Below, one piece after another: positions 34,670-48,244 of a stretch of DNA of 64,000 nucleotides. Numbering within the stretch: position 1 is the stretch's first letter; each line of letters opens with the position of its first letter. Origin of the DNA: Parietaria judaica. Lineage: Eukaryota; Streptophyta; Magnoliopsida; Rosales; Urticaceae. Both the position numbers and the translations under genes were made by a program. The notes under the pieces are model-generated. The model saw nothing but the letters and a program-made list of their open reading frames with translations. It had not been told where the DNA came from and searched no databases. The stretch covers positions 29,672,586-29,736,585 of the forward strand of contig OX940871.1 of the NCBI GenBank assembly GCA_954871525.1, given 5' to 3'.

Positions 34670-37600
34670 TTTCCTATGGCATTTCTCGTCTACAATTTAA
34701 TCCTTGCATATTTTTGCATGAGAACTCTTGTTATATTAAAATTCCAATGTATAAGCCCTAAAATCATTATTTTTTCAAATGGTTCGAAATTTAAGGTTGT
34801 AAAAAATGTAAAATAAAGAAGTGCTATAGGAAATGCTATAGCATTTCCTATGGCATTTCTCGTCAACAATTTAATCCTTGCATATTTTTGCATGAGAACT
34901 CTTGTTATATTCAAATTCCAATGTATAAGCTTTAAAATCATTTATTTTTCATCTGGTTCGAAATTTAAGGTTGTAAAAAATGTAAAATAAAGAAGTGCTA
35001 TAGGAAATGCTATAGCATTTCCTATGGCATTTCTCGTCAACAATTTAATCCTTGCATATTTTTGCATGAGAACTCTTGTTATATTCAAATTCCAATGTAT
35101 TAGCCCTAAAATCATTATTTTTTCAATTGGTTCGAAATTTAAGGTTGTAAAAAATGTAAAATAAAGAAATGCTATAGGAAATGCTATTTCCTATGGCATT
35201 TCTCGTCAACAATTTAATCCTTGCATATTTTTGCATGAGAACTATTGTTATATTCAAATTCCAATGTATAAACCCTAAAATAATTATTTTTCAATTGATT
35301 CGAAACTTTAGGTCGTAAACAATGTAAAATAAAGAAATGCTATAGGAAATGCTATAGCATTTCGTATGGCATTTCTCGTCAACAATTTAATCCTTGCATA
35401 TTTTTGGATGAGAACGCTTGTAATATTAAAATTCCAATGTATAAGCCCTAAAATCATTATTTTTTCAATTGGTTCAAAATTTAAGGTTGTAAAAAATGTA
35501 AAATAAAGAAATGATATAGAAAATGCTATAGCATTTCCTATGGTATTTCTCGTCAACAATTTAATCCTTGCATATTTTTGCATGAGAACTCTTGTTATAT
35601 TCAAATTCCAATGTATAAGCTTTAAAATCATTATTTTTTCAATTGGTTCGAAATTTAAGGTTGTAAAAAATGTAAAATAAAGAAATGCTATAGGAAATTC
35701 TATAGCATTTCCTATGGCATTTCTCGTCAACAATTTAATCCTTGCATATTTTTGCATGAGAACTCTTGTTATATTCAAATTCCAATGTATAAGCCCTAAA
35801 ATCATTATTTTTTCAATTGGTTCGAAATTTAAGGTTGTAAAAAATGTAAAATAAAGAAATGCTATAGGAAATGCTATTTCCTATGGCATTTCTCGTCAAC
35901 AATTTAATCCTTGCATATTTTTGCATGAGAACTCTTGTTATATTCAAATTCCAATGTATAAACCCTAAAATAATTATTTTTCAATTGGTTCGAAATATTA
36001 GGTCCTAAACAATGTAAAATAAAGAAATGCTATAGGAAATGCTAGCATTTCCTATGGCATTTCTCGTCTACAATTTAATCCTTGCATATTTTTGCATGAC
36101 AACTCTTGTTATATAAAAATTCCAATGTATAAGCCCTAAAATCATTATTTTTTCAAATGGTTCGAAATTTAAGGTTGTAAAAAATGTAAAATAAAGAAGT
36201 GTTATAGGAAATGCTATAGCATTTCCTATGGCATTTCTCGTCAACAATTTAATCCTTGCATATTTTTGCATGAGAACTCTTGTTATATTCAAATTCCAAT
36301 GTATAAGCTTTAAAATCATTTATTTTTCATCTGGTTCGAAATTTAAGGTTGTAAAAAATTTAAAATAAAGAAGTGCTATAGGAAATGCTATAGCATTTCC
36401 TATGGCATTTCTCGTCAACAATTTAATCCTTGCATATTTTTGCATGAGAACTCTTGTTATATTCAAATTCCAATGTATAAGCTTTAAAATCATTTATTTT
36501 TCATCTGGTTTGAAATTTAAGGTTGTAAAAAATGTAAAATAAAGAAATGCTATAGGAAATGCTATAGCATTTCCTATGGCATTTCTCGTCAACAATTTAA
36601 TCCTTGCATATTTTTGCATGAGAACTCTTGTTATATTCAAATTCCAATGTATAAGCCCTAAAATCATTATTTTTTCAATTGGTTCGAAATTTAAGGTTGT
36701 AAAAAATGTAAAATAAAGAAATGCTATAGGAAATGCTATTTCCTATGGCATTTCTCGTCAACAATTTAATCCTTGCATATTTTTGCATGAGAACTATTGT
36801 TATATTCAAATTCCAATGTATAAACCCTAAAATAATTATTTTTCAATTGATTCGAAACTTTAGGTCGTAAACAATGTAAAATAAAGAAATGCTATAGGAA
36901 ATGCTATAGCATTTCGTATGGCATTTCTCGTCAACAATTTAATCCTTGCATATTTTTCCATGAGAACGCTTGTAATATTAAAATTCCAATGTATAAGCCC
37001 TAAAATCATTATTTTTTCAATTGGTTCAAAATTTAAGGTTGTAAAAAATGTAAAATAAAGAAGTGCTATAGGAAATGCTATAGCATTTCCTATTGCATTT
37101 CTCGTCAACAATTTAATCCTTGCATATTTTTTCATGAGAACTCTTGTTATATTAAAATTCCAATGTATAAGCTTTAAAATAATTTATTTTTCATCTGGTT
37201 TGAAATTTAAGGTTGTAAAAAATGTAAAATAAAGAAATGCTATAGGAAATGCTATAGCATTTCGTATGGCATTTCTCGTCAACAATTTAATCCTTGCATA
37301 TTTTTGCATGAGAACTCTTGTTATATTCAAATTCCAATGTATAAGCTTTAAAATCATTATTTTTTCAATTGGTTCGAAATTTAAGGTTGTAAAAAATGTA
37401 AAATAAAGAAATGCTATAGGAAATGCTATAGCATTTCCTATGGCATTTCTCGTCAACAATTTAATCCTTGCATATTTTTGCATGAGAACTCTTGTTATAT
37501 TCAAATTCCAATGTATAAGCCCTAAAATCATTATTTTTTCAATTGGTTCGAAATTTAAGGTTGTAAAAAATGTAAAATAAAGAAATGCTATAGGAAATGC

Positions 37601-38616
37601 TATTTCCTATGGCATTTCTCGTCAACAATTTATTCCTTGCATATTTTTGCATGAGAACTCTTGTTATATTCAAATTCCAATGTATAAACCCTAAAATAAT
37701 TATTTTTCAATTGGTTCGAAATATTAGGTCCTAAACAATGTAAAATAAAGAAATGCTATAGGAAATGCTAGCATTTCCTATGGCATTTCTCGTCTACAAT
37801 TTAATCCTTGCATATTTTTGCATGAGAACTCTTGTTATATTAAAATTCCAATGTATAAGCCCTAAAATCATTATTTTTTCAAATGGTTCGAAATTTAAGG
37901 TTGTAAAAAATGTAAAATAAAGAAGTGCTATAGGAAATGCTATAGCATTTCCTATGGCATTTCTCGTCAACAATTTAATCCTTGCATATTTTTGCATGAG
38001 AACTCTTGTTATATTCAAATTCCAATGTATAAGCTTTAAAATCATTTATTTTTCATCTGGTTCGAAATTTAAGGTTGTAAAAAATGTAAAATAAAGAAGT
38101 GCTATAGGAAATGCTATAGCATTTCCTATGGCATCTCTCGTCAACAATTTAATCCTTGCATATTTTTGCATGAGAACTCTTGTTATATTCAAATTCCAAT
38201 GTATAAGCCCTAAAATCATTATTTTTTCAATTGGTTCGAAATTTAAGGTTGTAAAAAATGTAAAATAAAGAAATGCTATAGGAAATGCTATAGCATTTCG
38301 TATGGCATTTCTCGTCAACAATTTAATCATTGCATATTTTTGCATGAGAACTCTTGTTATATTCAAATTCTAATGTATAAGCTTTAAAATCATTATTTTT
38401 TCAATTGGTTCGAAATTTAAGGTTGTAAAAAATGTAAAATAAAGAAATGCTATAGGAAATGCTATAGCATTTCCTATGGCATTTCTCGTCAACAATTTAA
38501 TCCTTGCATATTTTTGCATGAGAACTCTTGTTATATTCAAATTCCAATATATAAGCCCTAAAATCATTATTTTTTCAATTGGTTCGAAATTTAAGGTTGT
38601 AAAAAATGTAAAATAA

Positions 38617-38660
38617 AGAAATGCTATAGGAAATGCTATAGCATTTCCTATGGCATTTCT
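38617..38660. repeat. 44-bp palindrome of the monomer (representative copy)
   Basis: The centre is between 38638 and 38639 (GCTA/TAGC). The inner 26 bp (38626-38651) are a perfect inverted repeat. Extending to 44 bp there is a single mismatched pair, T at 38625 against G at 38652, which would be a T-G (or U-G) wobble in a fold-back of the plus strand. The left arm is GAAATGCTATAG repeated directly. Equivalent segments, intact or altered, occur in essentially every monomer on both sides of the retrotransposon. Confidence 0.95.
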
Positions 38661-40999
38661 CGTCAACAATTTAATCCTTGCATATTTTTGCATGAGAACT
38701 CTTGTTATATTCAAATTCCAATGTATAAGCCCTAAAATCATTATTTTTTCAATTGGTTCGAAATTTAAGGTTGTAAAAAATGTAAAATAAAGAAATGCTA
38801 TAGGAAATGCTATTTCCTATGGCATTTCTCGTCAACAATTTATTCCTTGCATATTTTTGCATGAGAACTCTTGTTATATTCAAATTCCAATGTATAAACC
38901 CTAAAATAATTATTTTTCAATTGGTTCGAAATATTAGGTCCTAAACAATGTAAAATAAAGAAATGCTATATGAAATGCTAGCATTTCCTATAGCATTTCT
39001 CGTCTACAATTTAATCCTTGCATATTTTTGCATGAGAACTCTTGTTATATTAAAATTCCAATGTATAAGCCCTAAAATCATTATTTTTTCAAATGGTTCG
39101 AAATTTAAGGTTGTAAAAAATGTAAAATAAAGAAGTGCTATAGGAAATGCTATAGCATTTCCTATGGCATTTCTCGTCAACAATTTAATCCTTGCATATT
39201 TTTTCCTGAGAACGCTTGTAATATTAAAATTCCAATGTATAAGCCCTAAAATCATTATTTTTACAATTGGTTTGAAATTTAAGGTTGTAAAAAATGTAAA
39301 ATAAAGAAATGCTATAGGAAATGCTCTAGCATTTCCTATGGCATTTCTCGTCAAAAATTTAATCCTTGCATATTTTTGCATGAGAACTCTTGTTATATTT
39401 AAATTCCAATGTATAAGCCCTAAAATCATTATTTTTTCAATTGGTTTGAAATTTAAGGTTGTAAAAAATTTAAAATAAAGAAATGCTATAGGAAATGCTA
39501 TAGCATTTCCTATGGCATTTCTCGTCAACAATTTAATCCTTGCATATTTTTTCATGAGAACTCTTGTTATATTAAAATTCCAATGTATAAGCTTTAAAAT
39601 CATTTATTTTTCATCTGGTTTGAAATTTAAGGTTGTAAAAAATGTAAAATAAAGAAATGCTATAGGAAATGCTATAGCATTTCGTATGGCATTTCTCGTC
39701 AACAATTTAATCCTTGCATATTTTTGCATGAGAACTCTTGTTATATTCAAATTCCAATGTATAAGCTTTAAAATCATTATTTTTTCAATTGGTTCGAAAT
39801 TTAAGGTTGTAAAAAATGTAAAATAAAGAAATGCTATAGGAAATGCTATAGCATTTCCTATGGCATTTCTCGTCAACAATTTAATCCTTGCATATTTTTG
39901 CATGAGAACTCTTGTTATATTCAAATTCCAATGTATAAGCCCTAAAATAATTATTTTTTCAATTGGTTCGAAATTTAAGGTTGTAAAAAATGTAAAATAA
40001 AGAAATGCTATAGGAAATGCTATTTCCTATGGCATTTCTCGTCAACAATTTAATCCTTGCATATTTTTGCATGAGAACTCTTGTTATATTCAAATTCCAA
40101 TGTATAAACCCTAAAATAATTATTTTTCAATTGGTTCGAAATATTAGGTCCTAAACAATGTAAAATAAAGAAATGCTATAGGAAATGCTAGCATTTCCTA
40201 TGGCATTTCTCGTCTACAATTTAATCCTTGCATATTTTTGCATGAGAACTCTTGTTATATTAAAATTCCAATGTATAAGCCCTAAAATCATTATTTTTTC
40301 AAATGGTTCGAAATTTAAGGTTGTAAAAAATGTAAAATAAAGAAGTGCTATAGGAAATGCTATAGCATTTCCTATGGCAATTCTCGTCAACAATTTAATC
40401 CTTGCATATTTTTGCATGAGAACTCTTGTTATATTCAAATTCCAATGTATAAGCTTTAAAATCATTTATTTTTCATCTGGTTCGAAATTTAAGGTTGTAA
40501 AAAATGTAAAATAAAGAAGTGCTATAGGAAATGCTATAGCATTTCCTATGGCATCTCTCGTCAACAATTTAATCCTTGCATATTTTTGCATGAGAACTCT
40601 TGTTATATTCAAATTCCAATGTATAAGCTTTAAAATCATTTATTTTTCATCTGGTTTGAAATTTAAGGTTGTAAAAAATGTAAAATAAAGAAATGCTATA
40701 GGAAATGCTATAGCATTTCGTATGGCATTTCTCGTCAACAATTTAATCATTGCATATTTTTGCATGAGAACTCTTGTTATATTCAAATTCTAATGTATAA
40801 GCTTTAAAATCATTATTTTTTCAATTGGTTCGAAATTTAAGGTTGTAAAAAATGTAAAATAAAGAAATGCTATAGGAAATGCTATAGCATTTCCTATGGC
40901 ATTTCTCGTCAACAATTTAATCCTTGCATATTTTTGCATGAGAACTCTTGTTATATTAAAATTCCAATGTATAAGCTTTAAAATCATTATTTTTTCAAT

Positions 41000-43690
41000 T
41001 GGTTCGAAATTTAAGGTTGTAAAAAATGTAAAATAAAGAAATGCTATAGGAAATGCTATAGCATTTCCTATGGCATTTCTCGTCAACAATTTAATCCTTG
41101 CATATTTTTGCATGAGAACTCTTGTTATATTCAAATTCCAATGTATAAGCCCTAAAATAATTATTTTTTCAATTGGTTCGAAATTTAAGGTTGTAAAAAA
41201 TGTAAAATAAAGAAATGCTATAGGAAATGCTATTTCCTATGGCATTTCTCGTCAACAATTTATTCCTTGCATATTTTTGCATGAGAACTCTTGTTATATT
41301 CAAATTCCAATGTATAAACCCTAAAATAATTATTTTTCAATTGGTTCGAAATATTAGGTCCTAAACAATGTAAAATAAAGAAATGCTATAGGAAATGCTA
41401 GCATTTCCTATGGCATTTCTCGTCTACAATTTAATCCTTGCATATTTTTGCATGAGAACTCTTGTTATATTAAAATTCCAATGTATAAGCCCTAAAATCA
41501 TTATTTTTTCAAATGGTTCGAAATTTAAGGTTGTAAAAAATGTAAAATAAAGAAGTGCTATAGGAAATGCTATAGCATTTCCTATGGCATTTCTCGTCAA
41601 CAATTTAATCCTTGCATATTTTTGCATGAGAACTCTTGTTATATTCAAATTCCAATGTATAAGCTTTAAAATCATTTATTTTTCATCTGGTTCGAAATTT
41701 AAGGTTGTAAAAAATGTAAAATAAAGAAGTGCTATAGGAAATGCTATAGCATTTCCTATGGCATCTCTCGTCAACAATTTAATCCTTGCATATTTTTGCA
41801 TGAGAACTCTTGTTATATTCAAATTCCAATGTATAAGCTTTAAAATCATTTATTTTTCATCTGGTTTGAAATTTAAGGTTGTAAAAAATGTAAAATAAAG
41901 AAATGCTATAGGAAATGCTATAGCATTTCGTATGGCATTTCTCGTCAACAATTTAATCATTGCATATTTTTGCATGAGAACTCTTGTTATATTCAAATTC
42001 TAATGTATAAGCTTTAAAATCATTATTTTTTCAATTGGTTCGAAATTTAAGGTTGTAAAAAATGTAAAATAAAGAAATGCTATAGGAAATGCTATAGCAT
42101 TTCCTATGGCATTTCTCGTCAACAATTTAATCCTTGCATATTTTTGCATGAGAACTCTTGTTATATTCAAATTCCAATATATAAGCCCTAAAATCATTAT
42201 TTTTTCAATTGGTTCGAAATTTAAGGTTGTAAAAAATGTAAAATAAAGAAATGCTATAGGAAATGCTATAGCATTTCCTATGGCATTTCTCGTCAACAAT
42301 TTAATCCTTGCATATTTTTGCATGAGAACTCTTGTTATATTCAAATTCCAATGTATAAGCCCTAAAATCATTATTTTTTCAATTGGTTCGAAATTTAAGG
42401 TTGTAAAAAATGTAAAATAAAGAAATGCTATAGGAAATGCTATTTCCTATGGCATTTCTCATCAACAATTTATTCCTTGCATATTTTTGCATGAGAACTC
42501 TTGTTATATTCAAATTCCAATGTATAAACCCTAAAATAATTATTTTTCAATTGGTTCGAAATTTAAGGTTGTAAAAAATGTAAAATAAAGAAATGCTATA
42601 GGAAATGCTATTTCCTATGGCATTTCTCGTCAACAATTTATTCCTTGCATATTTTTGCATAAGAACTCTTGTTATATTCAAATTCCAATGTATAAACCCT
42701 AAAATAATTATTTTTCAATTGGTTCGAAATATTAGGTCCTAAACAATGTAAAATAAAGAAATGCTATAGGAAATGCTAGCATTTCCTATGGCATTTCTCG
42801 TCTACAATTTAATCCTTGCATATTTTTGCATGAGAACTCTTGTTATATTAAAATTCCAATGTATAAGCCCTAAAATCATTATTTTTTCAAATGGTTTGAA
42901 ATTTAAGGTTGTAAAAAATGTAAAATAAAGAAGTGCTATAGGAAATGCTATAGCATTTCCTATGGCATTTCTCGTCAACAATTAAATCATTGCATATTTT
43001 TGCATGAAAACGCTTGTAATATTAAAATTCCAATGTATAAGCCCTAAAATCATTATTTTTACAATTGGTTTGAAATTTAAGGTTGTAAAAAATGTAAAAT
43101 AAAGAAATGCTATAGGAAATGCTATAGCATTTCCTATGGCATTTCTCGTCAAAAATTTAATCCTTGCATATTTTTACATGAGAACTCTTGTTATATTTAA
43201 ATTCCAATGTATAAGCCCTAAAATCATTATTTTTTCAATTGGTTTGAAATTTAAGCTTGTAAAAAATTTAAAATAAAGAAATGCTATAGGAAATGCTATA
43301 GCATTTCCTATGGCATTTCTCGTCAACAATTTAATCCTTGCATATTTTTTCATGAGAACTCTTGTTATATTAAAATTCCAATGTATAAGCTTTAAAATCA
43401 TTTATTTTTCATCTGGTTTGAAATTTAAGGTTGTAAAAAATGTAAAATAAAGAAATGCTATAGGAAATGCTATAGCATTTCGTATGGCATTTCTCGTCAA
43501 CAATTTAATCCTTGCATATTTTTGCATGAGAACTCTTGTTATATTCAAATTCCAATGTATAAGCTTTAAAATCATTATTTTTTCAATTGGTTCGAAATTT
43601 AAGGTTGTAAAAAATGTAAAATAAAGAAATGCTATAGGAAATGCTATAGCATTTCCTATGGCATTTCTCGTCAACAATTTAATCCTTGCA
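41000..43690. repeat. Block duplication, copy A (partner 48245-50936)
   Basis: A block of about 2.7 kb recurs with an offset of 7246 bp. Shared private variants include CTCATCAACAATTTATTCC (about 42458 and 49704) and AAGCTTGTAAAAAATTTAAA (about 43253 and 50499). One extra T at about 48750 shifts the offset from 7245 to 7246. The copies part after about 43690. Confidence 0.8.
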
Positions 43691-46600
43691 TATTTTTTCA
43701 TGAGAACTCTTGTTATATTAAAATTCCAATGTATAAGCTTTAAAATAATTTATTTTTCATCTGGTTTGAAATTTAAGGTTGTAAAAAATGTAAAATAAAG
43801 AAATGCTATAGGAAATGCTATAGCATTTCGTATGGCATTTCTCGTCAACAATTTAATCCTTGCATATTTTTGCATGAGAACTCTTGTTATATTCAAATTC
43901 CAATGTATAAGCTTTAAAATCATTATTTTTTCAATTGGTTCGAAATTTAAGGTTGTAAAAAATGTAAAATAAAGAAATGCTATAGGAAATGCTATAGCAT
44001 TTCCTATGGCATTTCTCGTCAACAATTTAATCCTTGCATATTTTTGCATGAGAACTCTTGTTATATTCAAATTCCAATGTATAAGCCCTAAAATCATTAT
44101 TTTTTCAATTGGTTCGAAATTTAAGGTTGTAAAAAATGTAAAATAAAGAAATGCTATAGGAAATGCTATTTCCTATGGCATTTCTCGTCAACAATTTATT
44201 CCTTGCATATTTTTGCATGAGAACTCTTGTTATATTCAAATTCCAATGTATAAACCCTAAAATAATTATTTTTCAATTGGTTCGAAATATTAGGTCCTAA
44301 ACAATGTAAAATAAAGAAATGCTATAGGAAATGCTAGCATTTCCTATGGCATTTCTCGTCTACAATTTAATCCTTGCATATTTTTGCATGAGAACTCTTG
44401 TTATATTAAAATTCCAATGTATAAGCCCTAAAATCATTATTTTTTCAAATGGTTCGAAATTTAAGGTTGTAAAAAATGTAAAATAAAGAAGTGCTATAGG
44501 AAATGCTATAGCATTTCCTATGGCATTTCTCGTCAACAATTTAATCCTTGCATATTTTTGCATGAGAACTCTTGTTATATTCAAATTCCAATGTATAAGC
44601 TTTAAAATCATTTATTTTTCATCTGGTTCGAAATTTAAGGTTGTAAAAAATGTAAAATAAAGAAGTGCTATAGGAAATGCTATAGCATTTCCTATGGCAT
44701 CTCTCGTCAACAATTTAATCCTTGCATATTTTTGCATGAGAACTCTTGTTATATTCAAATTCCAATGTATAAGCTTTAAAATCATTTATTTTTCATCTGG
44801 TTTGAAATTTAAGGTTGTAAAAAATGTAAAATAAAGAAATGCTATAGGAAATGCTATAGCATTTCCTATGGCATTTCTCGTCAACAATTTAATCATTGCA
44901 TATTTTTGCATGAGAACTCTTGTTATATTCAAATTCTAATGTATAAGCTTTAAAATCATTATTTTTTCAATTGGTTCGAAATTTAAGGTTGTAAAAAATG
45001 TAAAATAAAGAAATGCTATAGGAAATGCTATAGCATTTCCTATGGCATTTCTCGTCAACAATTTAATCCTTGCATATTTTTGCATGAGAACTCTTGTTAT
45101 ATTCAAATTCCAATATATAAGCCCTAAAATCATTATTTTTTCAATTGGTTCGAAATTTAAGGTTGTAAAAAATGTAAAATAAAGAAATGCTATAGGAAAT
45201 GCTATAGCATTTCCTATGGCATTTCTCGTCAACAATTTAATCCTTGCATATTTTTGCATGAGAACTCTTGTTATATTCAAATTCCAATGTATAAGCCCTA
45301 AAATCATTATTTTTTCAATTGGTTCGAAATTTAAGGTTGTAAAAAATGTAAAATAAAGAAATGCTATAGGAAATGCTATTTCCTATGGCATTTCTCGTCA
45401 ACAATTTATTCCTTGCATATTTTTGCATGAGAACTCTTGTTATATTCAAATTCCAATGTATAAACCCTAAAATAATTATTTTTCAATTGATTCGAAATAT
45501 TAGGTCCTAAACAATGTAAAATAAAGAAATGCTATATGAAATGCTAGCATTTCCTATAGCATTTCTCGTCTACAATTTAATCCTTGCATATTTTTGCATG
45601 AGAACTCTTGTTATATTAAAATTCCAATGTAGAAGCCCTAAAATCATTATTTTTTCAAATGGTTCGAAATTTAAGGTTGTAAAAAATGTAAAATAAAGAA
45701 GTTCTATAGGAAATGCTATAGCATTTCCTATGGCATTTCTCGTCAACAATTTAATCCTTGCATATTTTTGCCTGAGAACGCTTGTAATATTAAAATTCCA
45801 ATGTATAAGCCCTAAAATCATTATTTTTACAATTGGTTTGAAATTTAAGGTTGTAAAAAATGTAAAATAAAGAAATGCTATAGGAAATGCTCTAGCATTT
45901 CCTATGGCATTTCTCGTCAACAATTTAATCCTTGCATATTTTTGCATGAGAACTCTTGTTATATTCAAATTCCAATGTATAAGCCCTAAAATCATTATTT
46001 TTTCAATTGGTTCGAAATTTAAGGTTGTAAAAAATGTAAAATAAAGAAATGCTATAGGAAATGCTATTTCCTATGGCATTTCTCGTCAACAATTTATTCC
46101 TTGCATATTTTTGCATGAGAACTCTTGTTATATTCAAATTCCAATGTATAAACCCTAAAATAATTATTTTTCAATTGGTTCGAAATATTAGGTCCTAAAC
46201 AATGTAAAATAAAGAAATGCTATAGGAAATGCTAGCATTTCCTATGGCATTTCTCGTCTACAATTTAATCCTTGCATATTTTTGCATGAGAACTCTTGTT
46301 ATATTAAAATTCCAATGTATAAGCCCTAAAATCATTATTTTTTCAAATGGTTCGAAATTTAAGGTTGTAAAAAATGTAAAATAAAGAAGTGCTATAGGAA
46401 ATGCTATAGCATTTCCTATGGCATTTCTCGTCAACAATTTAATCCTTGCATATTTTTGCATGAGAACTCTTGTTATATTCAAATTCCAATGTATAAGCTT
46501 TAAAATCATTTATTTTTCATCTGGTTCGAAATTTAAGGTTGTAAAAAATGTAAAATAAAGAAGTGCTATAGGAAATGCTATAGCATTTCCTATGGCATTT

Positions 46601-48244
46601 CTCGTCAACAATTTAATCCTTGCATATTTTTGCATGAGAACTCTTGTTATATTCAAATTCCAATGTATAAGCTTTAAAATCATTTATTTTTCATCTGGTT
46701 TGAAATTTAAGGTTGTAAAAAATGTAAAATAAAGAAATGCTATAGGAAATGCTATAGCATTTCCTATGGCATTTCTCGTCAACAATTTAATCATTGCATA
46801 TTTTTGCATGAGAACTCTTGTTATATTCAAATTCTAATGTATAAGCTTTAAAATCATTATTTTTTCAATTGGTTCGAAATTTAAGGTTGTAAAAAATGTA
46901 AAATAAAGAAATGCTATAGGAAATGCTATAGCATTTCCTATGGCATTTCTCGTCAACAATTTAATCCTTGCATATTTTTGCATGAGAACTCTTGTTATAT
47001 TCAAATTCCAATATATAAGCCCTAAAATCATTATTTTTTCAATTGGTTCGAAATTTAAGGTTGTAAAAAATGTAAAATAAAGAAATGCTATAGGAAATGC
47101 TATAGCATTTCCTATGGCATTTCTCGTCAACAATTTAATCCTTGCATATTTTTGCATGAGAACTCTTGTTATATTCAAATTCCAATGTATAAGCCCTAAA
47201 ATCATTATTTTTTCAATTGGTTCGAAATTTAAGGTTGTAAAAAATGTAAAATAAAGAAATGCTATAGGAAATGCTATTTCCTATGGCATTTCTCGTCAAC
47301 AATTTATTCCTTGCATATTTTTGCATGAGAACTCTTGTTATATTCAAATTCCAATGTATAAACCCTAAAATAATTATTTTTCAATTGGTTCGAAATATTA
47401 GGTCCTAAACAATGTAAAATAAAGAAATGCTATATGAAATGCTAGCATTTCCTATAGCATTTCTCGTCTACAATTTAATCCTTGCATATTTTTGCATGAG
47501 AACTCTTGTTATATTAAAATTCCAATGTAGAAGCCCTAAAATCATTATTTTTTCAAATGGTTCGAAATTTAAGGTTGTAAAAAATGTAAAATAAAGAAGT
47601 GCTATAGGAAATGCTATAGCATTTCCTATGGCATTTCTCGTCAACAATTTAATCCTTGCATATTTTTGCCTGAGAACGCTTGTAATATTAAAATTCCAAT
47701 GTATAAGCCCTAAAATCATTATTTTTACAATTGGTTTGAAATTTAAGGTTGTAAAAAATGTAAAATAAAGAAATGCTATAGGAAATGCTCTAGCATTTCC
47801 TATGGCATTTCTCGTCAAAAATTTAATCCTTGCATATTTTTGCATGAGAACTCTTGTTATATTTAAATTCCAATGTATAAGCCCTAAAATCATTATTTTT
47901 TCAATTGGTTTGAAATTTAAGGTTGTAAAAAATTTAAAATAAAGAAATGCTATAGGAAATGCTCCTATGGCATTTCTCGTCAACAATTTAATCCTTGCAT
48001 ATTTTTTCATGAGAACTCTTGTTATATTAAAATTCCAATGTATAAGCTTTAAAATCATTTATTTTTCATCTGGTTTGAAATTTAAGGTTGTAAAAAATGT
48101 AAAATAAAGAAATGCTATAGGAAATGCTATAGCATTTCGTATGGCATTTCTCGTCAACAATTTAATCCTTGCATATTTTTGCATGAGAACTCTTGTTATA
48201 TTCAAATTCCAATGTATAAGCTTTAAAATCATTATTTTTTCAAT

